Origin: UBA9647 sp049522195
GTDB taxonomy: Bacteria; Bacteroidota; Ignavibacteria; UBA10030
Direction: 5' to 3'
Assembly: GCA_049522195.1 (NCBI GenBank)
Contig: JBEKOB010000032.1
Span: 1 to 45,548, forward strand
DNA: 45,548 bases
Shown here: positions 33,191 to 41,241 of the stretch, one piece after another
How the letters are laid out: each line of letters opens with the position of its first letter
Numbering within the stretch: position 1 is the stretch's first letter
The notes under the pieces: generated by a model
What the model saw: only the letters and a program-made list of their open reading frames with translations
Told to the model about the DNA's origin: nothing
Databases searched by the model: none
Translations under genes and position numbers: made by a program

Positions 33191-36100
33191 CTACCCGCTC
33201 GCAACCGTCTCGTTGAACCGGACGGACACAAGCTTGGAGACCCCCTCCTCTTCCATCGTCACGCCATACATAGCATTCGTCGCTTCCATCGTCCGCTTAT
33301 TGTGCGTCACAACAATGAATTGCGTGTTGTCGGAGAATTTCCGGAGGATGCGAGTGAAGCGGTCAATGTTCGAATCATCGAGTGGAGCATCAACTTCGTC
33401 AAGAATACAGAATGGGCTTGGCTTCACAAGGTAAATTGCGAACAGCAGTGCGATAGCGGTCAGAGTTTTTTCTCCCCCTGACAGCAGGTCAATCGAAGTT
33501 GGGCGCTTGCCACGCGGCTTCGCGATAATTTCAATCTTCGCCTCGAGCGGATCAACATCCTCTTCAAGCCGAAGGTCGCACTCATCCCCTTCATCAAACA
33601 ATCCTTTGAAGGTGGTGATAAAGTTGTCGCGGATCTTGCCGAACGTCTCGAGGAACTGGCGTTGCGCCGTCGTATTGATCTCTTCGATGGTCGCCATCAG
33701 CGTCTGCTCGGACTCGACGAGATCTTTCCGCTGCGCATTCACGAAATCCAGCCGTTCCTTCTCGCTCTTGTACTCGTCAAATGCCGCAAAGTTCACCGGA
33801 CCGAGGGCCCGGATTTTCTCTTTGAGCAATCGGACCTCTTCGCGGGCCGCGTGGAAATCAAACGTCTCGTTGTCCTCGAAAGATTGCAGCTCGAGCTCCA
33901 GGTCGAACTCCTCCTTCGCTCGCACCTTCAGATTCTCCGCCTTCATCGTCAGCTCCTGGATCTTGAATTCCAGGTCATGGGCAGCCTTCAGAGACCCTTC
34001 GTGTCGGAGCCGCTCATCCTTCAGCTTCAATTCGATGTCATGCACCTGACCGCGCTTCACGGTGACCTCTTTATCCAGCTCCTTCTTCTTTTCACTCAAC
34101 CCCGTCAATTCCACACGAAATGAGGCAAGCATCTCCTCGGTTTCGGCCATTTCGTTTGTGAGGTTCTCTATTTCTTCCCTGGCCGCCGCGATATCGGCTG
34201 TACGCTGGTCGAAAGTTGCCGTCACAGACTGCAGTGTCGAAGCAGCGTAATCGATGTCCTGCTGGACACTCCGCTCTTCGGCCTTCAGAGACAGGACCGC
34301 CACGTTCGCTTCATTTGCCACTCTGCTGTACTCATTCCAGAGCGCCTCCATTGTCTCGAGTTCGCTCGCCGCGGCACCCGTGAGCCGTTCTGCCTCGGTC
34401 TTCTCCTGCTCGAGGCGTTCTATGGCGGGTCCGAGAGAATTCAGCTCGTCGGCCAGTACACCGATTTCCTGCTGCAGCTTCTCCGCTTCAACGTGATTGC
34501 GTTCGATGACTTCGAGGGCCCGCTTCTTTTCAAATTCCAGTTGAGCGATGCGAATCTCGACGGTCGTCATTTCCTGCTCGAGGGTTTTCGCCTCTTCGAG
34601 GAGCTGCTTCACGTCAATCTTGCTGATCTCGTCGTTTGTGTTCTCTACATCCTTCAGCAGGCGATCCCGCTGGCGCTCGAGACCGCGGATCTCCTCGGCC
34701 ATCTCTTCAAGCTGCGAGCGGCCCCCGATGTGTCCCCCTTCGTCCTGACGAACACTTCCGCCACGCAACACACCCTTGTTCGTCACAATCTCACCCTCGA
34801 GGGTCACGCATCGGATCCCCTTATCGCGTCCGACGAGGTGACGAGCCACTTCGACATCCGTCACAACGAGTGTGTCATCCAGCAAGACGCGATAGACATC
34901 CCTGAACCGATCTTCCGTGTGAATCAATGCACCGGCCCAGCCGATGACTCCCGGATCGGTGTACATCGGGCGGTGGTCCATCAAGCGGGGAAGCCGATCC
35001 AGGCAGATAAACGTCGCCTTGCCCTTCTGGTTTTTCTTCAGGTACTCGATTGCGCCGTATGCCTGGTCGATGCTCGCGACAATAACGTACCCCGACGTTT
35101 CACCCAGCGCCGATTCAATGGCGATGCGATACCGCGGGTCAACCGTGGCAGCCTCGCCGACGGTCGTCTCAATTATCGATTTCCAATCCCCGCTCGCGAT
35201 AAGATAGCGGGCTCCCTCAGAGTATCCGTCGAAGTTCTCGACCAACCCTTTGAGGAAGTCCATCTTCGCCTGCTTCCGGTCAATTGTACTGCGCATCTCG
35301 AAATCGCGATCACGGAGCGTCTCGAGCTCCTTCTGCAGCTCGATCTTTCGTTCTTCCTTCTGATGGACACGAACCTCGGCTTCGGCATGTTTCTTTCTCA
35401 GCTCCCGATCCTCCGAGGTGAGGTGAACAACAAGCTCTGAGTTTTTCGCGATCTCTTCTTTCGAAAGCTGATTCTCTTCGGCAGAGTAGTCGATACGACC
35501 GCGCAGGTTCTCCGTCCTGGCCTTCGCCTGCCCCTCGCGATTTCTCACATCAGAGATCTCATGAAGAAGAGCGATGACGCGATCCTGATGGGACTTCACC
35601 TCCGCCTTCTTCTCATTGAGCTGTTGCTCGAACTTGTCGAGTTCCTCCTTTTTCAGGAGATACGTTTCTTCCGCTGCTGCGGACTTGACACGCACTTCGC
35701 CGAGTTTGAGGGCGAGTTCCTCCTGCCGGCGTCCGAGCTCTTCTTCCTGCAGTCGCAGCTGGATCTTTTCTTTCTCGTATCGCTCGATGTTGACAGCGAG
35801 AGAGCGGCGGCGTTCACTCGACGTGGCGATGGAGCGCTCCGCCTGGTGGACTTTCACCTGCTGATCGGAATACGCGGTCTGAATCTCCGACATCCGGTCT
35901 TCCAACTCATCCATTTCCGACCGGAGAACTTCGAGGAGGGTTTCCTCCTGCGAAAGCTCGATGTGAATTTTCGATTTCTCCGTGACAGCCAGGTTCAGCT
36001 GTTCCTGCAGCGGGGAGATCTTGGTGACAACGCTTGCGTATTCCCGGGCGAGGAGGTTTGTTTCGAGTGTGTGAACGTTCTTGGCGTACTCGTTGTAGCG

Positions 36101-36739
36101 CTCAGCCTTGTGCGCCTGGCGTTCGAGGGAGTTCACGGCTTTCTGCACTTCCCGCACGATGTCGCTTACGCGCGTGAGGTCGTGCTGGACAGTTTCGAGC
36201 CTGCGGTATGCTTCTTTTCGGCGGTGCTTGTATTTCGTGACGCCAGCAGCCTCTTCGAACAGTCTTCGCCTCTCCTCGGCACTGTCACTCAGGATCGTCT
36301 CGACCATCTTGAGCTCGATCACGGAATACGCGTCCGAGCCCATGCCGGTATCCATAAAGAGATCGCGTATGTCCTTCAAGCGGCAGAGAGTCTTGTTGAG
36401 ATAGTATTCGCTCTCTCCGGACCGGTACACCCGTCGGGTGACGACGACCTCCGTGTATTCCGAGGGGAGGATTCCCTTGGTGTTCTCAATGGTGAGCGAC
36501 ACTTCGGCGATGCTCAGCGGCTTACGGTTCTTTGTGCCGTTGAAAATGACATCTTCCATCTTGTCACTTCGCAGCATGGTCGGTCTTTGCTCGCCCAGGG
36601 CCCACCGGATGGCATCCACGACGTTCGTCTTGCCGCAGCCATTCGGGCCCACAATCGCAGTCAGACCAGCATCAAATGAGAGGTTGATCTTCTGGGCGAA
36701 GGACTTGAATCCAAAGACTTCAAGTTTGGAAAGATACAT
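33191..36739 (-). CDS. smc: Chromosome segregation protein SMC
   Basis: SMC is the ATPase subunit of bacterial condensin and organises the chromosome with ScpA and ScpB. The 1182 residues match the family. Walker A GPNGCGKTN is at 31-39. Two long coiled-coil stretches (about 170-500 and 680-1010) flank a hinge at about 515-670 containing GEAATVDPRYRIAIESALGE. The ABC signature LLSGGEKTLTAIALLFAIY and Walker B FCILDEVDAPLDD are in the C-terminal head. It starts in a TAATG junction with the GH2-like gene, so its translation is probably coupled to that odd neighbour. scpA/scpB are absent here. Confidence 0.98.
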   Translation of the reverse strand: MYLSKLEVFGFKSFAQKINLSFDAGLTAIVGPNGCGKTNVVDAIRWALGEQRPTMLRSDKMEDVIFNGTKNRKPLSIAEVSLTIENTKGILPSEYTEVVVTRRVYRSGESEYYLNKTLCRLKDIRDLFMDTGMGSDAYSVIELKMVETILSDSAEERRRLFEEAAGVTKYKHRRKEAYRRLETVQHDLTRVSDIVREVQKAVNSLERQAHKAERYNEYAKNVHTLETNLLAREYASVVTKISPLQEQLNLAVTEKSKIHIELSQEETLLEVLRSEMDELEDRMSEIQTAYSDQQVKVHQAERSIATSSERRRSLAVNIERYEKEKIQLRLQEEELGRRQEELALKLGEVRVKSAAAEETYLLKKEELDKFEQQLNEKKAEVKSHQDRVIALLHEISDVRNREGQAKARTENLRGRIDYSAEENQLSKEEIAKNSELVVHLTSEDRELRKKHAEAEVRVHQKEERKIELQKELETLRDRDFEMRSTIDRKQAKMDFLKGLVENFDGYSEGARYLIASGDWKSIIETTVGEAATVDPRYRIAIESALGETSGYVIVASIDQAYGAIEYLKKNQKGKATFICLDRLPRLMDHRPMYTDPGVIGWAGALIHTEDRFRDVYRVLLDDTLVVTDVEVARHLVGRDKGIRCVTLEGEIVTNKGVLRGGSVRQDEGGHIGGRSQLEEMAEEIRGLERQRDRLLKDVENTNDEISKIDVKQLLEEAKTLEQEMTTVEIRIAQLEFEKKRALEVIERNHVEAEKLQQEIGVLADELNSLGPAIERLEQEKTEAERLTGAAASELETMEALWNEYSRVANEANVAVLSLKAEERSVQQDIDYAASTLQSVTATFDQRTADIAAAREEIENLTNEMAETEEMLASFRVELTGLSEKKKELDKEVTVKRGQVHDIELKLKDERLRHEGSLKAAHDLEFKIQELTMKAENLKVRAKEEFDLELELQSFEDNETFDFHAAREEVRLLKEKIRALGPVNFAAFDEYKSEKERLDFVNAQRKDLVESEQTLMATIEEINTTAQRQFLETFGKIRDNFITTFKGLFDEGDECDLRLEEDVDPLEAKIEIIAKPRGKRPTSIDLLSGGEKTLTAIALLFAIYLVKPSPFCILDEVDAPLDDSNIDRFTRILRKFSDNTQFIVVTHNKRTMEATNAMYGVTMEEEGVSKLVSVRFNETVASG

Positions 36740-39417
36740 TAACTGAGGCTCCGGCCAATGTGGAAGAAGAATTCGATATACGCCGAGAGAGCAAATGTCG
36801 TCTCATAGTACACAAAGACTCCTCCGAAGATGACGAGGACCAAGAGGATACCCCCGGTGTAGGCTTTGAGGCGACTGATATCGTATATAACAGAAACTCC
36901 CTTGAGGATCCTGAACAACGACCAGATCAGGAACACTGCAACCAGGGCAAAGGCGGGGATCACATTGAGATCACTTTGAAGGAGCTTGAAGAGTGCCATT
37001 GCCACAGGGCTCAGCAGGACGATGGGGAGCGATCCCCACACAGCAACCGCGAACGCGTGATACCAATAGACTCTCCGTTTGACGAGGAATGCAAACAAAC
37101 GAATCAACAAAGCCACAACCGGATACGCAGCCATCAGAACGACGGAGAACATCAGGATCCCCAGGAACGGATGCCACGTCGCCGAGATCAGCTTTTCCTT
37201 CAACCCATCCCACACCACGAACATGGTAAGAAGGTGATCCGCCAGCGTATCGGTCCGATACCGATAGAGAATTCCGGAGACGATAACGCCGAGCGTCACC
37301 GACACCGACGCGGCGAGGACTAAAGTCTGCGGGATCGAGACCGTGTGGACATCGCGCAGGTCGGCAAAGAAATTATACGAACGGAGGAGCGATCGCTTGA
37401 ATGTATCGTTGAACCGGCGATTGTAGTGATAGAGGTAGGCGATCACAAAGATCACTGCGAACCCCCAGGCGATGTGAGCAACCGGGAAGGAAGCGCGGTA
37501 GCGCCCGATCGGAAGAGCATTCGTCTTTTCACCGTTGTACAAGAGCTTTACCATGTCAAACGACGATCGTTTCTCGCGTGCATAGCTCAGAAGTCCGACG
37601 GGATAGACATAACGATCACCCACGCCAATTGCCATGAGGGGCCTGTCGCCGCGCCAGTCGGCGAACCCATCGATGAAGGATCCCGCGATACCTGACTCCC
37701 TGATAGCTGCGATTGCTTTCTTGAAGTACTCGGCCTGCGCTTCCTGTGACATCGGATCGCTCCAGCCGTTGTGATTCTCAGGTTCAACGGTTTTCCCATA
37801 TCCAAGGAGGACCACCGGTTGTTTGGGATGTTCTTCCTTCCAGCTGGAGATTGTCCCTTTAAGAGATGCGGGGGCGTCTGCTGTGATTCTGAAGGCAGCG
37901 ATCTCAACTTTTCCAGCACACTGATCGCTTACGAAGACGCACGAGCCGAAATACAGGGGGCGGTTGTCAAGCTTCCGGGCTGCTGCCGCAACCCGCTCTA
38001 AGAATCCGCATGTCCGGAGATCAGCAGAATCGAATCCGTCGCCAGCTCCCCACGCGACAACTGAAGGACGATGCACATCGCGCTCAATGACTTCACCCAT
38101 CGTCACTTCCGCGAGAGATTTGAATGTGTCGAGGTCAAGTATTTCGCCCGGGACGGATGACGCGGGAATTTCCACGAATGCGAGAAGACCGTACCGGTCG
38201 CAGAGGTTCAAGACGTAAGGATGTGGAGGATGGAATGCAAACCGGACTGCATTCGCGCCGAGCGTCTTGATGACCGTCATGTCCTTTTCCATCTGCTCGT
38301 ACGAGAGCGATGCTCCGAACCGCGGCGCGTCTTCATGCCAGACCACTCCACGCAAAACGACGGGCTTCCCATTCAGACTGAATCCGTCCTTTTCGATTCC
38401 GAAGCGGCGAAAACCCGTGACGCAATCGAATTCGTCAATGAGCTTCACTTGCTTCGCTTGCTGCAGGATGAGTTTCCCGCGTACAACATAAAGGTCAGGC
38501 GTCTCCGGGCTCCAGAGACGAGGTGACTTCACAGATACGGTGGCTTTGACCTCATAGTCATGATTCGGCGGCACACTTACCGGCTGAGGAAGTGATTGGC
38601 CGACGACGGCTCCGGTCGACTTGTCGACGACTTCCACGACGAAACTGGGCTGTGCGGCACCGATCAGCGCGCTCAACGTGTCATCAGGGGCACCGGACAA
38701 CTTACTGTTGAGGATGCCGACGACATTCAGCGTCCCCTGCGTAAGCTCGGGGGTCAGTTCCGCGTGGACGGTGAAATGATCTATCCACAGCTTCGGTGTC
38801 ACAAGCAAATAGATGTCGCGTAGAATGCCATCATAGTCGCGCCATCCCCAGATCTGTTGCCTCAGTGGGAGTGTCGTCCGGGCGCTGAGATTGTTGTTGA
38901 CCACAATCTTGAGGGCATTCTCACTTCCCAGTTGCAGCGCACTCTCCGGCAATTCGATATCGACGGTTGTATAGCCGCCGACGTGTCTGCCTACAAATGC
39001 ATCATTGAGGTACACCTCAGCATCATAATTGATTCCAAATGCGACAAGATGGATGGCAGAAGAAGCGAGCGTAGTTTTGTCCAGTGTGAACTTCTTCACA
39101 AAGGTAATGCGCCCTTTGTAATCAAACGACGCAGGGATCTTGACCTCTTTCCAGTTCTCGTTGTCGAGCGAGTATGTCCAGGTCCCCGCCAGGTCGATCT
39201 TGCGCCTCGATTGATTGTCGATGTGCATGCTCGCATCGGAGCCAACGAGGGTCGGTTGACCGTTTTGGTGGATTGTGATCTGGCCTAGCGCCGAGATGCC
39301 CGGAAACAGGCAAAGAAAAGCGAAGAGGAGTGGGAGAATCGCTGCAAAACTTTGAGATTTTCTTGTCAATTCTCTACGAGAGAAATGGGCGAAAAGACGG
39401 GACGGGTGAACAATCAC
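36739..39417 (-). CDS. GH2-like pseudoenzyme fused to a multi-span membrane domain
   Basis: An 892-residue protein. After a hydrophobic export segment (about 24-45) come a GH2 sugar-binding jelly roll (about 60-205), an Ig-like domain (about 210-335) and a TIM barrel (about 340-615) with NGKPVVLRGVVWHEDAPRFG. The acid/base site reads W456-G-A-G-D-G461 instead of W-x-x-G-N-E. The nucleophile site reads L-L-G539-Y-G instead of S-E-Y-G. Both catalytic glutamates are therefore Gly, so hydrolysis by the usual mechanism is not expected. Residues 646-881 hold about six membrane segments, vaguely Yip1-like. Start is GTG. It is likely a carbohydrate-sensing or scaffold protein at the membrane. A promoter lies at 39438-39466; smc follows in a TAATG overlap. 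Confidence 0.88.
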   Translation of the reverse strand: MIVHPSRLFAHFSRRELTRKSQSFAAILPLLFAFLCLFPGISALGQITIHQNGQPTLVGSDASMHIDNQSRRKIDLAGTWTYSLDNENWKEVKIPASFDYKGRITFVKKFTLDKTTLASSAIHLVAFGINYDAEVYLNDAFVGRHVGGYTTVDIELPESALQLGSENALKIVVNNNLSARTTLPLRQQIWGWRDYDGILRDIYLLVTPKLWIDHFTVHAELTPELTQGTLNVVGILNSKLSGAPDDTLSALIGAAQPSFVVEVVDKSTGAVVGQSLPQPVSVPPNHDYEVKATVSVKSPRLWSPETPDLYVVRGKLILQQAKQVKLIDEFDCVTGFRRFGIEKDGFSLNGKPVVLRGVVWHEDAPRFGASLSYEQMEKDMTVIKTLGANAVRFAFHPPHPYVLNLCDRYGLLAFVEIPASSVPGEILDLDTFKSLAEVTMGEVIERDVHRPSVVAWGAGDGFDSADLRTCGFLERVAAAARKLDNRPLYFGSCVFVSDQCAGKVEIAAFRITADAPASLKGTISSWKEEHPKQPVVLLGYGKTVEPENHNGWSDPMSQEAQAEYFKKAIAAIRESGIAGSFIDGFADWRGDRPLMAIGVGDRYVYPVGLLSYAREKRSSFDMVKLLYNGEKTNALPIGRYRASFPVAHIAWGFAVIFVIAYLYHYNRRFNDTFKRSLLRSYNFFADLRDVHTVSIPQTLVLAASVSVTLGVIVSGILYRYRTDTLADHLLTMFVVWDGLKEKLISATWHPFLGILMFSVVLMAAYPVVALLIRLFAFLVKRRVYWYHAFAVAVWGSLPIVLLSPVAMALFKLLQSDLNVIPAFALVAVFLIWSLFRILKGVSVIYDISRLKAYTGGILLVLVIFGGVFVYYETTFALSAYIEFFFHIGRSLS

Positions 39418-39437
39418 ACCCGTGAAACATTGATGAG

Positions 39438-39466
39438 AATATAATACAAAAAAGGCCGGAAATCAA
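39438..39466 (-). promoter_or_regulatory. Sigma-70-type promoter of the GH2-like gene and smc
   Basis: On the minus strand: TTGATT (39461-39466), 17-base spacer, TATATT (39438-39443), about 20 bases before the GTG start. It uses the same -10 as the groES and GT9 promoters. No other promoter is evident before smc, so smc may depend on it. Confidence 0.65.
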
Positions 39467-39475
39467 CGGAAATCA

Positions 39476-39511
39476 TAGCATTTGCAGACTTGGGAATCCG
39501 TCTAAATGCTA
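39476..39511. repeat. Inverted repeat upstream of the GH2-like promoter
   Basis: TAGCATTT (39476-39483) pairs with AAATGCTA (39504-39511). AGAC/GTCT inside (39486-39489 with 39500-39503) extends the stem past a two-base bulge, leaving a ten-base loop. It lies 10 bases upstream of the -35 and about 110 bases after the lipoprotein stop. It could be an operator or a weak terminator; there is no T-tract. Confidence 0.5.
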
Positions 39512-39622
39512 GAATTTCAAAGATTTCTGGCCATCAATTGAAGGACAGAGCATGAAATCTGTGGAACAAGGCAATTAGGAGCAGCAGTTCCAGATTATTG
39601 GCGCCACGCCCTGAAAACCTTC

Positions 39623-40081
39623 CTACCTACCTGGTGCCGTAATCGGCTTCGGGGCTTCGGTTTTCATCACATCCGGCGGGAGAGCGTCTGTCTGTCTTGC
39701 CATCGCATTCCGATGCTGTTGGAAAGCCTCAGGCATGAAGCATTCAAACTCACCCGACGATTTTTTCCGTACGACGGTTGTGAACTCAGCTGTTGAGGTG
39801 TCGTCGCTGATCCACGATGAACTATTCGAGCTTTCGACACAGATCACTGCGAAGGTGGCATAGACCGGGTAACCATCGAGCTTGCTCTCGAAATCGCCAA
39901 TCTTGTTAATCGAGACGCGATCGACCGAAACAGTCCCACCGCACGTTTTCGCTTTCTCCATCACAAGGTACGTCTTGAGTGCAGGCTCAACCTGCTCGAT
40001 ATTCGGCTTTTCATCTTCAGAACATCCACCGACAATCAGGAGGCTTAGCGCGAGAAAAAGAAGCCGATAGGTATTGTTCAT
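39623..40081 (-). CDS. Small lipoprotein of unknown function
   Basis: A 152-residue putative outer-membrane or inner-membrane lipoprotein. The N-terminus (MNNTYRLLFLALSLLIVGGC) ends in a lipobox with C20 as the acylated cysteine, followed by Ser-Glu-Asp. The mature part has three further cysteines and a strand pattern (GYPVYATFAVICVE), then a proline-rich tail. I recognise no family. The ATG at 40081 is chosen because it starts the signal sequence and has GGAAGGG upstream; an ATG 17 codons earlier is possible but would bury the signal. It lies between tpiA and the GH2-like gene with gaps of about 130 and 205 bases, so it may be transcribed alone. Confidence 0.8.
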   Translation of the reverse strand: MNNTYRLLFLALSLLIVGGCSEDEKPNIEQVEPALKTYLVMEKAKTCGGTVSVDRVSINKIGDFESKLDGYPVYATFAVICVESSNSSSWISDDTSTAEFTTVVRKKSSGEFECFMPEAFQQHRNAMARQTDALPPDVMKTEAPKPITAPGR

Positions 40082-40163
40082 CCCAATTCCCTTCCGACAT
40101 TTGTTCGAAATGAAAAGGCGGTGTTTGTGCAATGCTGCTCGATATGTGACTGTCCGCGCTAAT

Positions 40164-40182
40164 CTACGCCGAAGGACCGTAG
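40164..40182. repeat. Small palindrome with core CCGAAGGAC between lipoprotein and tpiA
   Basis: CTACG (40164-40168) and CGTAG (40178-40182) flank CCGAAGGAC. The same core followed by GTAG appears in the imperfect hairpin at 32416-32428. On the plus strand AAAA follows, but no plus-strand gene ends here. It may be a second copy of the same repeat family. Confidence 0.4.
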
Positions 40183-40213
40183 AAAAGGTTGATCCGCGTC
40201 ACCTGGCCACAAG

Positions 40214-40975
40214 TCAGCGTACTGCGGCCTTGATAATGCCTGAAAATGAATCTGCTTTCAGGCAAGCACCGCCAACGAGAGCGCCATCGACGTTTGGTTG
40301 CCAGAGTAGATCAGCCGCGTTCTCCGGTTTGACGCTCCCACCGTACTGTATGGTGACCTTGTCTGCAGTCGATTTCGAATACATCTCTGCCAGCAGGTTT
40401 CGGATAAGGGCATGGACTTCCTCAGCCTGCTGAGGAGTGGCATTTCTTCCTGTGCCGATCGCCCACACGGGTTCGTATGCAAGTATCAGTTTCTCAACTT
40501 GTTCCGCAGGTATATCTTCAAGCACTCCGCGGACCTGTGTCGTGACGATCTGAGCTGTGATATTCTTCTCTCTCTGCTCGAGGGTCTCCCCCACGCACAC
40601 GATGGGTATCAATCCGGAAGCGATCGCCTTCTTCACTTTCTTGTTGATGAATGCGTCGCTCTCGTGGAAGTACTGCCTCCGCTCGGAGTGTCCGAGGATG
40701 ACGTACTTGCATCCAACGGCTGTCAGCATCCTGGGGGACACTTCGCCCGTGAACGCGCCTTCGTCCTCGTGATACATGTTTTGGGCACCGAGTTCCATCG
40801 GCGATCCTTGAATCAGCCGATGTGTGAGCTCGAGAGAAGTGAATGGCGGACAGATGATCACCTTCACGCCTTTCAAATCGAAGCTCAATGCCTTCTTGAG
40901 CCCAGTGATGAGTTCCTCAGTGTGGGGAACATCTTTGTTCATTTTCCAGTTGCCAGCGATGGTCTTCGTACGCAT
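40214..40975 (-). CDS. tpiA: Triosephosphate isomerase
   Basis: TpiA interconverts dihydroxyacetone phosphate and glyceraldehyde-3-phosphate. The 253 residues form the usual barrel. The opening TIAGNWKMNKD holds the active-site Asn and Lys, ILGHSERRQYF holds the catalytic His, and LAYEPVWAIGTGRNA holds the catalytic Glu. The phosphate loop YGGSVKPENAADLL is intact. It starts with ATG. A 266-base gap holding a nested palindrome separates it from gatB, so it probably has its own promoter. Confidence 0.98.
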   Translation of the reverse strand: MRTKTIAGNWKMNKDVPHTEELITGLKKALSFDLKGVKVIICPPFTSLELTHRLIQGSPMELGAQNMYHEDEGAFTGEVSPRMLTAVGCKYVILGHSERRQYFHESDAFINKKVKKAIASGLIPIVCVGETLEQREKNITAQIVTTQVRGVLEDIPAEQVEKLILAYEPVWAIGTGRNATPQQAEEVHALIRNLLAEMYSKSTADKVTIQYGGSVKPENAADLLWQPNVDGALVGGACLKADSFSGIIKAAVR

Positions 40976-41033
40976 ATGAAGTTCCGTTCAGTGTAGGAAT
41001 AGAGTAATGTTCACTTTGGTGAGCGAATGAAAA

Positions 41034-41191
41034 AAAGCACACACCCTTGAATCCCCTCTCCCTTCCCTACACTCCAACCCACAGAGGGGACGTCAATTCA
41101 TGGCATTTGGAGCCAAAGTTCTAGATAGTTCACGTCCCCTCTCGGGCGGTGATTGTGCGCTGCGAGAGGGGAGCAGAGGGGTGTGTGCTTT
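41034..41191. repeat. 158-base nested palindrome (MITE-like) between gatB and tpiA
   Basis: Terminal inverted repeats AAAGCACACACCC (41034-41046) and GGGTGTGTGCTTT (41179-41191) are perfect over 13 bases. Just inside them TCCCCTCTC and GAGAGGGGA also pair. Further in, AGAGGGGACGT (41083-41093) and ACGTCCCCTCT (41132-41142) make an 11-base stem, and TTTGG-AG-CCAAA (41106-41117) lies at the centre. No open frame of note is inside. Long nested symmetry with terminal repeats is the form of a miniature inverted-repeat element. I see no clear target-site duplication. It could also act as a strong RNA structure between gatB and tpiA. Confidence 0.65.
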
Positions 41192-41241
41192 GTTCCGGTG
41201 CGCACATGTCACCCCGACACAGAATGACCAGAACCACTCTC

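Noticed and set aside
35561..36679. Long plus-strand open frame (372 codons) opposite smc
   Set aside because: It lies wholly antisense to the N-terminal half of smc, has no ribosome site and no recognisable motifs. It arises from codon bias in the coiled-coil coding strand.
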